A DNA stretch of 64,000 nt from Effrenium voratum (Eukaryota; Sar; Dinophyceae; Suessiales; Symbiodiniaceae): NCBI GenBank assembly GCA_963377175.1, contig CAUJNA010003497.1:477001-541000 (forward strand), given 5' to 3'. Position 1 is the first letter of the stretch, and each line of letters begins with the position of its first letter. The notes under the pieces were generated by a model. The model did no database searches. It saw only the letters and a list, made by a program, of their open reading frames with translations, and was not told where the DNA came from. The translations under genes were made by a program, and so were the position numbers. Positions 21,396 to 32,760 of this stretch are shown piece after piece.

Positions 21396-21490
21396 AGCTT
21401 GGTGGCTGTTGACCCCTCCTAACTAGTTGTGGGTCCAATAGAACATTCAAAGAAAGGGTTCAAGTCCAAAGATCCGTTACCAAATTGCCA
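21396..21490. mobile_element. Family 9 element (GTTGACCCCTC ... AAAGTCCAAAGATCC)
   Basis: Contains tggctgttgacccctcctaa, gtgggtccaatagaaca and aagtccaaagatccgttacc. The same three blocks in the same order occur at 30,936-31,052 and 51,268-51,365, and partly at 26,553-26,640. Confidence 0.6.
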
Positions 21491-21539
21491 CGCAGCCATC
21501 CATGTACCTGGAAGTTCCATCTTGGGAGGCAACTTTTTT

Positions 21540-21760
21540 GGCATATAGCCCGCTGCACTACATTCCCTTCACGACCAGAGGACCCATTCTTCGAGCTGTT
21601 CTCGCGGTTCAAAGCCGGGGCTCCCCGGCGCCCGCGCGGAAAACGACGCTTCGAGCGGAGCCGCTGGCATGGAGCGAGCCGGGAAATGGGCTTCGGACAG
21701 GGAGCTGAAGCGCTCGGCGTGTCCCGGAGGTGTTATGCACAGAGAGGGAAGAGTGAGATC
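21540..21760. CDS. Exon-like GC-rich segment, strand unresolved
   Basis: Both strands are open over about 200 bp. The minus frame reads HAERFSSLSEAHFPARSMP and the plus frame is Arg-rich (RRPRGKRRFERSRW). No convincing splice pair fixes the strand. Confidence 0.25.
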
Positions 21761-22493
21761 TGGGGAAGGTGGCGTTTTTGAGGGTACCCCTGTTTGGTTA
21801 GAATGAAGGTGGGGTTAAGGTCTCGGTTCCATTTCTCTTTCGGCAACGAAAGGGGAAATGTGCAGAAGCCACCAAACGGACATGAACACGGGAGAAACAA
21901 CGGTGCCACGCAACAACAGGGCTCACATCGGCTTCCCTTTCAGCGACCAAGCGGCTTCACCTTTGAGACCATCCAAGTAATTACCAAACAGGAAGAAAAT
22001 CAAGTCTGCAACGAGCACGCCTGACGACTGACCAACTGAGGGTCAGTTGAATACTCACATGGAAGATACCTGAACTCCAGGGATGAAGACGACGGAGAAG
22101 TTTTCCAAGGGTCCATGCTACGAATAATTCTGGTTTGGGAATTCCCTTGCAGCTATAATATACCAAAGGGGCACCAAGCAAAACCAAAGTGAAACCTCCC
22201 TTTTGGGGGTGTCCAAATCCCATGTTGCTGCCCGAGCCATGGCCAGCTCGAAGAATTTGTTTGCTTTTTTTCCGCGAGCTTCACGGTGAGCTGCTGGGAG
22301 CGCTTGGACCACTTGGCCTAGGCTGAGCAAGCATCCCCCAAGGACTCCTCTCGCTAAAATTGGCAGCATGATGCTTAAAATGACAGGAAAATCCCTAAAT
22401 GTGCCCATTTTTTCGCAAGGGAAAGAAGATAAAATCATGTCAAACAGCTAAAACTGTCTGGTGAGTGCTTCCCATTTTCCAACACGCAAAGGT

Positions 22494-22660
22494 TGAAGGT
22501 CGCCCCTACCACCAGCACCAGCCCTACTACCCCTACCACCCCTCGGCAACCAAGTGGCGCTGGCCTCCGTCTCTACGGGCACCGGTAACGCCACAGAGAC
22601 GCGGTGAGGCAGCTCTGGCCTGCGCGACCGCGGTCCCACGGCACCGATCGCGAAAACACC
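22494..22660 (-). CDS. Exon-like segment, minus strand favoured
   Basis: The minus frame reads PELPHRVSVALPVPVETEAS and abuts a family 3 element remnant (22,660-22,748). The Gly-rich end (GGRGSRAGAGGRGD) could be low-complexity sequence. A plus-strand reading is also open. Confidence 0.28.
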
Positions 22661-23219
22661 CGGGAATGATGACTCCCCTGTAAATACTAACAAAGGTTAT
22701 GGTTTCAAACATGGTTTCAAAGTGGCGCGAAACGGATTTTGCCCATTGAACCCCACAGACCCCACAAGAAGAACTGGTCTTGGCACCGGGAAATGGTTCC
22801 TCTGAACCCAAAAGGGTCACAGTATGCTTCACACTGGCCTCCGAACAACACGACAAGAACCCGGCCGCATCCAAGGGTCAATTGAAGAACGCCGGTCGTC
22901 AAAGCTGAACCCCGGGGTGCTCAAGGCTAACCAAAGGAAAGCCAAGTCCAACTGAACATGATGTATCCGCACAAACTTAGCCACCGACGAAATGATTGGC
23001 TGCCCCAAGAGGACTTGGGTGGCCGTCCCCAAACTAACGATAGACGAGCAAAAAAAATGGCAGTCCTCCTCAGAAGCAGAAGGTCCCCCAATAGCATGCC
23101 CCTTTAAGTGTCTGAGGTCTCATGTGCATACACCGCTGCAAATTTTCTGCTAGCAAATTCACTCGGCAAAATTGCTGGGATCTGCAGAAAAAAAAATGCA
23201 AAATACAGAAATGGGCCAC

Positions 23220-23392
23220 TCCTGCTGCAAGCAGTTTGGGGGCATGTGCGCGCTGCGCGCGACTTGCGCGGGACTTGCGCGAAAATTGTGTTAATCTTTG
23301 GGCCATGGTGATGATGACGGTGATGACGGTGATGACGGTGACGGTGACGGTGATGGTGATGGTGATGGTGATGGTGATGGTGATGGTGATGG

Positions 23393-23441
<49 letters not shown>

Positions 23442-23540
23442 ACATCACTGCGTCACTTGCTCTTCACTTGCGCTTTACTTGCGGCGGAGCCCCATGTTTG
23501 ACTTGCGCGGTCGCTCCTGCAACACTTCAAATTACAAGCG
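23220..23540. repeat. GAT microsatellite with flanking ACTTGCG words
   Basis: A gatgacggt/gatggt/gat array at 23,304-23,441 lies between clusters of gcgcgacttgcgcgggactt and cacttgc words. Poly-Asp and poly-His frames are artefacts. Confidence 0.9.
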
Positions 23541-24153
23541 GCGGTGCAGCTGATTTGATAGGTCCAAAACAACTGGGATCATGCCTTACATTGACACATA
23601 CAACGGGTTATATTTTTCGGCTCATATCAATAAACCTCCGGTATTGATCTGGGGGTCTTCCCCTCTGAAAGTGATGAATCCCCACTAGAACCAGCGACAC
23701 CCCCATATTCATAAACAGGGGTTTATCATTGATAAATAGGGGTCAGGGGTTTATTCATAATATGGGCCAACATTAGGTCACAAGGGGAACTACCCTTTGA
23801 ACACTGAAAGAAACCACCCTTTGAACACCGAAAGGACAACGGCCCGTTACCTACCATAGGGCAAACCTGGATCTGGGGAGAGATGACCGTTGCAAATAGG
23901 CCCTTAGTATCCAGCCAGGCGGACGCCGAAGAAGGCCAGACCCCGAAAGCACCCATCCCAGGATAGGGCACTTACCCTTTGTCAACCCCCTTTCTCGCTT
24001 TTTAACCCTCAATTTGAGGTTTACCAAGTTCAAAGCCATAACGTTTGTTGGTATTTGAGTCGGGAAGACATTCCGTTGGGTTCTTAAGTGCGAAATGAAT
24101 TGTGTCCATCCAACGGCGGTACACCTCGATAATGCCAACTTACTTTGTGTGTA

Positions 24154-24528
24154 TCAATGCTTGTCTTTCGGGGTCTGAGAGCTAGCGCTCCTCTCCTTGT
24201 CTGCTCTGAGCTTAAGACACTTCGATTGGTGCCAATGTGTGGCACTCCATTTTTTGGTGAGGGTACCTGGGCTGGTACTGACCAGCCCTTTTTGTGAGGA
24301 TACTAGCCATCTCGCCACGAGCTTAATCCCGCTCAAAGAGGGCCACTGCGTTTCCAAGGCACTCGCACGAACATCCGGGTTTCGGAAACCCACCCAACAC
24401 GGCGTCGGTTCTCCTTTTGGCTTCCCTGTTTCCACCACCCCCAAAACGGGTTCCCTCATTCCAACCAGCCCATCCATGGCCAAAAGCATCAGACTGGCCA
24501 AGGCTGCAAATATAACAATTTCCCCCAT
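24154..24528 (-). CDS. Open frame with hydrophobic N terminus, unsupported
   Basis: 125 codons from an ATG at 24,528. The N terminus MGEIVIFAALASLMLLAMDG would suit a signal peptide. There is no third-position bias, and an overlapping plus-strand frame is equally long. Listed only because of the hydrophobic start. Confidence 0.15.
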   Translation of the reverse strand: MGEIVIFAALASLMLLAMDGLVGMREPVLGVVETGKPKGEPTPCWVGFRNPDVRASALETQWPSLSGIKLVARWLVSSQKGLVSTSPGTLTKKWSATHWHQSKCLKLRADKERSASSQTPKDKH

Positions 24529-24945
24529 TCGAATCTGTTCGAAACTCTTGGCTTCAAGGGTGCGGCCAACAAATATGGGACGTTGGAAGGGGAGTAAAAA
24601 TTTAAATTTTAGCAGTTAAGTGGGGATTTCCCACTGAACCACCATAAGCAAAAATGTAAAATGTTTCCCAACAACAATCATGAAAATGGCTTGCGATAAC
24701 CCCGACGCCTCAGGCTCGTGACTCGCAACTCGGTCTCGGAGACCTTCGCTCGCCCGCCCGAAAAGATTGGCCGATTGGCTTTGTCTTGGTGCTCAGTAGG
24801 GAATGAGGGAATGAACCCAGGGGTCCCCTTAAAGGAAACCACAAGGGATTGGTTTATAAGGCTCCTTCCCTCATCTCAAGATGCGGTTCAAACGTTGATC
24901 CTCCAGACGATCTGTAAGATTTACAGTATGTCCAAAGCCTAAAAC

Positions 24946-25081
24946 GAGTCACAATCAAACCTCGGTCTTAAAATGGTTGATACCCATAACAACGTAAAGA
25001 AATCAAAAGCCGCATATCCGCACCCAATTGCAAGGGGAGTGATTTACTACCTTCCAATGACCCGGGCGTTGATTGTGACTC
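24946..25081. mobile_element. Family 4 introner-like element
   Basis: Left end gagtcacaatcaaacctcgg, right end ccgggcgttgattgtgactc. The terminal inverted repeat is about 20 bp with few mismatches. No clear target-site duplication. Confidence 0.7.
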
Positions 25082-25969
25082 ATCTGGGATCACGAAATCA
25101 AGGTTGATGTAGAGGTTTCGGATTCCAGTTGCTAGTAAAATAGGTCGCCAGCATAATAGGCCACCGGCAGTGTCGCGTTTATCTTCCTACTAACTAATAG
25201 CCTTACTAAGGTTTGCGTAGAGCTTTGTATATATATATATATATGTATTGTTGGCTTGCAAAGCAAACACACATGTGTATTACCTGGGAAAAACAAGATA
25301 TCCAGTAGTGATAACATTCCCTTTAAAACCAACCAGTGAAAATATATAATTTTCTTATGCACATGGAATATTCCCAATTGCAATGGACAATCTCCCATTC
25401 CCATGTCTGACCGTGTAATCCTCGTTCACCTGCATTCATAATCTCATTTACAAGCTGACGGGAATTCCCGGCAATGATAGACAAACAGGATGACGACCGT
25501 TCCCGAAATGGATCACTTCCTGAGTGGATTGGTCAGAAAAAGTCCAATTTGTTGGTTTTGAAAAATGACATGGTCTTGATGGAAAAACTGTGGAAGAACA
25601 ACATTCTGCAACACTTGGGGTAGTCAAAACATGAACCCTGTCCCCAAAATGGTTGGCTTCCTTATGGTATCCCTTTTATCGAACCCCCCAAAATGGCTGC
25701 GCATTTGTTGATGGCGGCACCCTTGAAAAGCAGCAAGTTGCTGGCTGAAAGGGGAAAAAGGCCAAAAGCCAACTAACAACTACCAAAATTCGCTAAGGCA
25801 AAACAATGATTGAATAAGGGAACACACAGAAAATAATGGTTGAAAGTGACAATCAAAACACCCAAAGGGAACACACTGGAAAACCTAAGCTTTCTTATCT
25901 TGCAACGCCACCACCAGCGACTGCTCCCGGCCCTTGTGGCTCTGCAAGTATGCTGTGAGCTCAAAAAAA

Positions 25970-26061
25970 GCACCACATGGTTTCCATGGTTTGTCGGTAT
26001 TTACAGGGGATTCATCATTCCAGGGTTTGTTCGGTGCGAAACGGATTTCGTCCAGCCACAG
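25970..26061. mobile_element. Family 3 introner-like element, reverse orientation
   Basis: Contains ggtatttacaggggattcat, the reverse complement of the interior at 46,436-46,550, and ends gatttcgtccagccacag. The left terminus is diverged. Confidence 0.6.
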
Positions 26062-26189
26062 GAAGGAGAGCAAAAACTCAAACTTTAGCAGCTCAGCGAA
26101 AAAAAATCCCCCTAAACCACAATCAGCAAAGCTGTAAAATGCTTCCCAACAAGCACCATGAGTATGGGAGCAGTGGCATGGGAACATGC

Positions 26190-26345
26190 ATGGGGCACCT
26201 CGCTCGCTCGCTCGCTCGATAAGTCCCTCGCCTCCAGAGCCGCCTCCGATGGCGCCAAGCCTGGGAGCGTCACCACCACCACCACCTCCGCCTAGGCGAA
26301 CCGAACCGACGCGGAGCGAGGCGCGGAGCTCCAGATTCTGCATAT
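26190..26345. CDS. Exon-like segment beside a family 5 element, strand unresolved
   Basis: The minus frame reads NLELRASLRVGSVRLGGG and starts right after the element with acceptor atgcag. The plus strand has SLASRAASDGAKPGSVTTTT with very high third-position G/C, then a stop. The (cgct)n and (ccacca)n tracts make all frames look open. Confidence 0.25.
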
Positions 26346-26463
26346 GGGTCAAAATCCAAATCGGTTAGCCCCCAGTGAACATCCCAATCCACCCACTAAA
26401 ATGGGTTCTAAAATGGGTGGTTCACCGAAAACCCCCAAAATGGTACCATTGGTTTTGACCCAT
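26345..26463. mobile_element. Family 5 introner-like element
   Basis: Ends atgggtcaaaatcc and ggttttgacccat are inverted repeats. The interior ccaaaatggtaccattgg is shared with 29,325-29,433. Confidence 0.68.
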
Positions 26464-26552
26464 ACCCACATTATGTGTTGGGTGTTCTGAAGTAAAACTG
26501 TGGGGCTGTCGAAAAAGGAAAACAGAGCTTCGGTTGGCTTTAGCAAGGTTGA

Positions 26553-26640
26553 ACATGGCTTGGTTGCTGGTGACCCCTCTGCAGAAAGTGTAACTTGTTG
26601 TCCCAAAAGTTAAAGTCCAAAGATCCAACCAATAGCCATA
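26553..26640. mobile_element. Family 9 element
   Basis: ggttgctggtgacccctctg, cagaaagtg and agtccaaagatccaaccaat match the family 9 order. Confidence 0.55.
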
Positions 26641-27013
26641 AAGAATTTTGTGACACTTCCGAAGCCTGATATGAGAGGCCCAAGCAAAAGACATACAGTG
26701 ACATACATCTAATCCTTGTAAGCTCATTTTTTCCTGGAAAATAGTGGGAATGTGCGTTGGGTAGTTGACACTCAAGGAAGAAAAGAAGGGCACCTGAAAA
26801 CTGCCGCCCCTGCAAACGTCCTTCAGCACTGGCCACAATCCCAGCGGGAGCCAACCGCATTCAGTATTCAGCCAAGCTGCTCCCTTCACGGACACCTCCC
26901 AGCTAGCCTCGCCTCGATTGGAAACGGCCAGGCAAGAGCCCTCCATTTGCTGACTGGCGAAAGTAACATACCGTGGACGCGACATCCGCTTCTCGCACCC
27001 ACCGTTCAGAAAC

Positions 27014-27107
27014 CCATTCAGAATGAGTCGATTCCCCTGTAAGTACCCACAAACCATGGTTTTCAACCATGGTTTCAAGGTGCGATGGGATTTGGTCCAT
27101 CCACAAG
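27014..27107. mobile_element. Family 3 introner-like element
   Basis: Carries gattcccctgtaagtaccca and gatttggtccatccaca. A local palindrome ccatggttttcaaccatgg lies in the middle. Confidence 0.58.
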
Positions 27108-27258
27108 CTGTCCAACATAGATAGAGTTTCTTTAAAGCCAACTGAGAAAATCAACAAACGGGTTAGGCATATTAAATGGAAGTAACCTACTTCGGGGACT
27201 CACAACCATAGTAAGTTGATTCAAACCATGGTTGCCGATCAAAAGCACACTGCCCCTT

Positions 27259-27579
27259 TTAATGGGTTCTGCGTGAGAGGCGCCCGATCTCGGAAAGGGC
27301 ATGCGGTCGACGGCCCCACTCATGCCCAAGATCAAACAAGGTATTGCCACAAATGAAACTCCAGGACCCCCGCCCGCCTCCAATTGCATTTAAGAAGTGC
27401 ACAAAACTCATTGATGCTGGGTTGTACCACATGCCTGGACAGCTTCCTCTAGCACTTGCGACACACGCAGGAAGCCAGGTAGCACCACCTGCTAAAAAGG
27501 CGAATGTCTGTTTTGGCCACTCACTTTTCGGTTCCAGTACCAAACGGACTTCCCATGGTTCTTCGTTAAAATCTGCCAA
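27259..27579 (-). CDS. Open frame of 106 codons, coding status unresolved
   Basis: The minus frame begins MADFNEEPWEVRLVLEPK and contains TWLPACVASARGSCPG. It could be one or two exons of a minus-strand gene. Splice sites are not convincing, and a 117-codon plus-strand frame overlaps it. Confidence 0.25.
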   Translation of the reverse strand: MADFNEEPWEVRLVLEPKSEWPKQTFAFLAGGATWLPACVASARGSCPGMWYNPASMSFVHFLNAIGGGRGSWSFICGNTLFDLGHEWGRRPHALSEIGRLSRRTH

Positions 27580-27832
27580 CTGGCGTTCAGTCCTTTTGGG
27601 CGGAACTGAAACAAGACCACTGACATGGAACCTTGGAACCTATGCGATAGCAACACATGCTGGTTGCTCGGGAGCGTGGTGTCTGGCGCCACCCTGAAGC
27701 ATTTATCCAAATTTGGTCCTCCCAGCAACTCAACGCCTATCAATGGGGAGCCTCTTTCGGAGATTCGGGGAGTTGTTCGCTGTTTCTTTGTGTTGCTTCA
27801 ACTTGACAAACCAAAACAACAAACAAATACGC

Positions 27833-28741
27833 TCACAGTGGACATGTAGGCAGCCAGTACAGCAGTCTTCCGACGTGAGTGGCTACGAGAGTTGCGCAAG
27901 CGACCAGCAGACCTTCCACCCATGTCAAGCTGAGGCCTCCTGCCTCCAGTCCTGTGGACAGATTCGACCGGCGGCAGGGGTCCCTATATTTTCCCCTCGG
28001 GCATCGGTCACTCGCTTGAGCGCCATCCATTGTCGGGGCTAGTCCATTCGTCAGGTGAGTTGTTACACGTTCCTTGGCGGCTGTTGACTTCCATGACCAC
28101 CGTCCTGCTGTCAAAATGAACCAAGACCAACACTCTTTGTGGTATCCGATGAGCGTGCTGGAAACACCACCCCTGCGGTGGACGCCCCAAATGAGCTCAA
28201 ACGGGGTTGTGCAGAATGGGTTGTGCAAAATGGGGGGATCCATAACACAAGCAAGGGAAATCACATTAGATGGTGGATGCCCTAAATCTTGCAGGTAGGG
28301 AACAAGTTGGAAACCCTGAAAATAGGCCGAAAAGCTGACGATTGAAACCACCAAGAATTCCAGGTCTACCAGGCTACCATCAAGGTCCGAGCGCGGGTGA
28401 TGTCCGCCATGTCGGGCAACGAGCCCAAGAGCCATACGAGTGGGATCCAAAGGCACCCCCTTCCACTGGTTCCTCCGAAGGCCTCCATGAGGACGTTTGA
28501 CCTTATTTTTGGGCTCAAACAGCTTGGGGCAACTCCTGGTCACGTGGTCATGGTTCATGTTCGCCCTACGGCCATGATCTTTCATCTGAACCCAGTCATC
28601 CAAAAGCGGCTGCTGTTTCGACCGGAAAAGAGAGATCTGGAGCAGCCTTGTCAACTTGTGACTCACCAACAAGGGCGCCACCCCAACAACAGCCCCCCCC
28701 CCACTTCGTCCTGTCCGGCGCAGGCGCAGCAGGCGCAGCAA
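27833..28741 (-). CDS. Longest non-repeat open frame (302 codons), coding status unresolved
   Basis: A single uninterrupted minus-strand frame, unusual here because introns normally break frames within 200 bp. It includes NHDHVTRSCPKLFEPKNK and ends TWVEGLLVACATLVATHVG. The first codons lie in a (gcgcagcag)n tract, so the real start is unclear. A 140-codon plus-strand frame overlaps. It may be a gene, an unspliced insert or chance. Confidence 0.28.
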   Translation of the reverse strand: MLRLLRLRRTGRSGGGAVVGVAPLLVSHKLTRLLQISLFRSKQQPLLDDWVQMKDHGRRANMNHDHVTRSCPKLFEPKNKVKRPHGGLRRNQWKGVPLDPTRMALGLVARHGGHHPRSDLDGSLVDLEFLVVSIVSFSAYFQGFQLVPYLQDLGHPPSNVISLACVMDPPILHNPFCTTPFELIWGVHRRGGVSSTLIGYHKECWSWFILTAGRWSWKSTAAKERVTTHLTNGLAPTMDGAQASDRCPRGKYRDPCRRSNLSTGLEAGGLSLTWVEGLLVACATLVATHVGRLLYWLPTCPL

Positions 28742-28803
28742 GCGCAGCAGGCGCAGCAGGCGCAGCAGGCGCAGCAGGCGCAGCAGGCGCAGCCGGTGCA
28801 GCG
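28720..28803. repeat. GCGCAGCAG trinucleotide-type repeat
   Basis: About nine units of gcgcagcag. On the minus strand it reads (Ala-Ala-Pro)n followed by a gtgagt motif about 70 bp later, so it could be part of an exon. On the plus strand it reads (Gln-Gln-Ala)n. Confidence 0.85.
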
Positions 28804-29324
28804 GGCGGGTGTTGCCTAGCTCGCGAAGTCCCGCGGCATTTATTTAGGTGTGTGTTTTGCCAGGGTGGTTGCTTCAGGTTTGAAACAAAGGAAGCCCAAA
28901 AGGAAAGCCGAACTTTGTTGGGGTGCAAATCCCGACTTTGGCACCTGCTCATTGGAACCCTTAACTCGCTTCCTGGGTCTAAAATGGTCGTCCCAAGAAG
29001 CTCAGGGGGCGAGCCCGAAGTGTTTGTTGCGAAAAAGTATCTGGTTCAATGGATGTCTTAAAAACGGGGACACCAAAAATGGCTGGTTTCCGTTTGGCTT
29101 CCATGGAAAGCAAACTCAAGCATGGCACCCTCATAAGAAAGACACACAGCTTTTGCCTTGTTTTCCCTCGGACCGTCGAGGAATCGGCATTTGGTGCCAG
29201 AGTAGGGTTGGCTGCATGTCGAAAACCCGGGAAAACCCGGGCACCTAGGGAACCTGTTGACCTGACTTCTCTTTCACTTGTCATGTAACCTGTAAAACAT
29301 GTCTATACCAAAAATTATATGGCC

Positions 29325-29433
29325 ATGGGTCAAAATCCCGTACCTCCAGTGAACATCCCAATCCCTATCAAAATAGACTACAATGGGTGGTGCACCGAAA
29401 ACCCCCCAAAATGGTACCACTGGTTTTGACCCA
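29325..29433. mobile_element. Family 5 introner-like element
   Basis: Ends atgggtcaaaatccc and ggttttgaccca, with ccaaaatggtaccactgg inside, matching 26,345-26,463. Confidence 0.68.
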
Positions 29434-29439
29434 CAGCCA

Positions 29440-30930
29440 TATTGATATAAGATACATTAGCATCTCATTGGGATTTACAGGGCGCAGCGCAAACTAATTA
29501 ACATGGCACCTGGCAAAAGGTCCCTCCAAGAGGAAATGGAACTTTCAGGTACCCTCACAGTTGCTATATTGGTGGACCACGGTGTATCAGTTGTGGGGGG
29601 CATTGTGATGAATCGAGAAAGACATTGTAAGTTTCTTTCCCCACCCCTAACCAGGACAACTCATGAGCCCCCCTACCGTTATACACAGTATGTTCTATTT
29701 ACACACCAAGGGCAACCATGGGAATGGTGCCACAAAATGAGGCCCCTGAATTATGTGGACCTCCCTACAATTGGGGCTGCTAGCTCCATCAAACACCAAA
29801 TCAACCAGTCTCCACATCAGACGTGGTTGGCTACTATCGGCTGGTGACGAGAGTGGCATTTACCCACGACGTGATCATGTTGTCAGACCATGGTTACAAA
29901 AAATACAAAATTGGGGTTGATCAAAAGCACCTTGACATGGGATTACCATTGGGGGAAACCACTAAAAAGATGATGTTTCGCACGTGGCACAAGTTACCCA
30001 TGCTCATTTGGGGGCCGAACGGAATATTGGTCAAACCCCAAATGGCAAAGGCAACGGCAAATCAGCCCACCTGCAAACATGAAACCCAAAATGTGTGTGT
30101 GTGTGTTCTTGATCGACAAGGTGTTCGATACCATCCCCACAACTCCGGCCATGAAGAGGAATTCACACGGAAAGCTGTAAGGTTGACCCCGAATTAAGAA
30201 ATCTCTGTTTTTATGGAGTAATCGGGGGTTCCCCTTGGGGATTCATCACTTTTGGAGGAAACACCCCTTAGGACGTGTTATGAATCCAGGGTCAACATGA
30301 GATCTGGGTTCCATCAAAAAGCCGGTGCGATGCTGCCAAGTGGCTTTGCTTCCCCGGAAGCTGTGCGCATTGGCCTGCGAGGTAAAAACGGCAGTCACCG
30401 GGCGAGCTGCGGGTCACAGAAGGGAACTTTTTGGATCCGTTTAAGTTTAAAGGGGGCCCTCCTGTCCACTGTCATGGAACCCACCGCAGGGTCTCTTTAA
30501 AGGAAAATCGTCTTCCAGGACCCCTCAGTCAGAGTTCCATGTCAGCGCACTTGAGGATACTGCTTTCAGGCTCGTTTGCAAGGGAAACAACCGGAAAATC
30601 ACAGTTCGGCCCTTGATTTCTCGCCAAAGAACCGATGTCTAGCACTCAGCAAGCATGGCTTTGAGCCATCTTTGGGGTGTCACAAAATCGGGATGGACCC
30701 CCAAAATGGGACCCGTTGTTGGCTTCGAAAAAGACTCTGCCTCCGTATGTTAGTACCGTGGAAACGGGCCACAGAAGCAAGCGGCAAAGGAAATATTGAC
30801 AAGTCAGAAGGCTTGGGTCCATACAATTCAACCTCCCCCAATAGCCGTGGATTTCTCGGAAGGGCTCAACAAGGCCATTTATTTTGGGAGGGGCCGCTGG
30901 AGGACACGATCCAACACCATGACACAAGCA
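29440..30930. other. Stretch without a supported gene
   Basis: Low third-position bias in all frames. Fragments such as a minus-strand segment near 30,335-30,390 behind a good acceptor (ttttacctcgcag) may be single exons. Nothing can be chained. Confidence 0.3.
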
Positions 30931-30935
30931 TCATT

Positions 30936-31052
30936 TCTTGGTTGCTGTTGACCCCTCTGCAAAAAGTCCCACTTTTTGTGGGTTCAATGGAACATCCACA
31001 GTTTCAACCCAAAAGTGAAAGTCCAAAGATCCGCTACCAAATAGCCACAAAG
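30936..31052. mobile_element. Family 9 element
   Basis: gctgttgacccctctgcaaa, gtgggttcaatggaacatcc and aaagtccaaagatccgctac match 51,268-51,365 closely. Confidence 0.62.
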
Positions 31053-32350
31053 ATTTGGGGCTGTGTAAAGGCACCTGCATTTTGGGGTGTCTTGCCGGGA
31101 ACCCACCCCACATTTTGGGGTCCAAAGCAAAGCCGTTTGTTCCGCGCATTTGCCGAGGGGGTCCGTCAGGCTTCCCAGCTTCGAAACCCAAACTTGACCC
31201 TAAACCTAGACTATTTATGAACTGGTGTAAAGGGCGAAGATGGAAGGCACCACGAAAGCTTCAGTAAACTTTTGAACTCTTGGTATGTTAGTAAAACAGT
31301 GTGTTTGTTGCAGCCCCCAGTAAAAATGAACAGAACCAAAAAACAACAACAAACATGCCAAATCACAGTGAAGCAAAGACAAACCAAATCAACCACCCCT
31401 CTGACACACTCAGTCGAGAGGCACCCCGCTTCACTCACATTTGAGCTGCCGGCACAGGTGCTGCTTTCTCTCGGGTCCTGAAGGAGTTCTCAAAACAAGT
31501 TGCACTGGACGTCTTTCAGGAGTCTCCTTTTGGGGAACCCGCCCTTTTGAGCAAGCCATGTTAATTTCTAGGCGAGTAACGTGGCCCAAAAACCAAGACT
31601 TCCACAAGCATGTTGACACCTTGCCCCGCAAAAAACAATGATAGAAATGAACGTGTGGTCTCTTGAAAAAGGATCGTATCCATCCTGTCAACTTTCACGA
31701 GTGTTGGAGAAAGGGTAGGCGCCAAACAAACTATCATCTTCGATTTTTGTAAGCCAACGGGATGCCTTCGGGTTGGACCCTCTTAGTGGAAAGCCCAAAG
31801 GAAAGGGGGGGAGAACTGCTGGGCTCCTTTTGGAAAACCCCGCTATCACCGGGAATTCATGAGAACATACTTGACCTACCAGTGGAGTTTGTTTCTATCT
31901 TCGGCCAAGCAAACTGATCCAACAACTTGACATTTGTGCGCAACTCAGGAAATGTCAGGAACCCACCTGTCAGTTGAAGGAGTCACTCCTGGATCGTACA
32001 GCTCGACGGATCATGTCAAGGAACGCGGGAGCTTGTTAAATGTCCTTCACACCACCCCACATCTGTTGAGTGTCGGTCCACCAGATCCAAGCCAAGGGAT
32101 GTCTGCGCAAGACCGGGACTGCCCCTTGCTACCTTTCACCTATACAGGTTTTGAATGTGGCCGAACTGAAATGGCGTGTCCAACTTGCGGGACTCAACAA
32201 CAAACGTTTTCCTGTGGCTTCCCTTAACCACGGTGGACCTGGGTACCCCCTCACAAAAATGCCCTTTTTCTGTGGCTGCCCCTTAAACCCGGGTAACCCT
32301 GGTGACCCCGACCGTTAAACCAGAGGTGACCCCGACAAGAACAACACATA

Positions 32351-32443
32351 CCTAGAGTCTCCATGACCATTTGAAAATGGGGTCATTACCCAAAACTAAG
32401 GGGTTAATATCCCTTTTTCTAGGGGTCATGGAGACTCTAGGTA
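32351..32443. mobile_element. Family 2 introner-like element, perfect terminal repeat
   Basis: ACCTAGAGTCTCCATGACC at the left and GGTCATGGAGACTCTAGGT at the right are exact reverse complements. GT/AG borders can be placed on either strand. Confidence 0.75.
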
Positions 32444-32760
32444 CAAGAAATGTTTGAAGAGTCTCTTGCTCGCCTCGCCACCTGCTTCCGCAGCAAGTCT
32501 TCGAAGCCCGGCTGATCCTCACATCTCTCAAACATTCCCCCAAACTTAGCTTGCTGGCCACGGCAAAAAATGGACAAACCTGTTCGGCCTCAAACATCTG
32601 CCAGAAACGAACAAACATCTCCGATCTGTGGCCGGACAAAACCAGGCAGAAGGCGTCATAGCAGGCTTTTCTTGTTGATTTTGCAGGGAAACCCTTCCCC
32701 AGAAGGAAAGAAAGGCACAGCCGGGTGTGGAGTTTGGGAAACGGTACGCTTTCAAGAAGA
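32444..32760. CDS. Exon-like segment next to a family 2 element, strand unresolved
   Basis: The plus strand reads MFEESLARLATCFRSKSSKP and then a stop, directly after the element's AG. The minus strand reads FERCEDQPGFEDLLRKQVAR, and upstream CYDAFCLVLSGHRSEMF in another frame. The two minus frames could be joined by a 26 bp intron (gtttgtcc...ggccag), which would be unusually short. Confidence 0.3.

Noticed and set aside
23104..23553. Poly-His and poly-Asp frames
   Set aside because: Artefact of the GAT microsatellite at 23,304-23,441.
25220..25245. AT dinucleotide tracts as promoters (also 2,178; 47,210; 47,540; 57,660)
   Set aside because: Several lie inside or next to repeated element families, and none has other promoter evidence.
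28720..28803. CRISPR-like regularly repeated segment
   Set aside because: The unit is a 9 bp contiguous tandem without spacers, and the genome context is eukaryotic.
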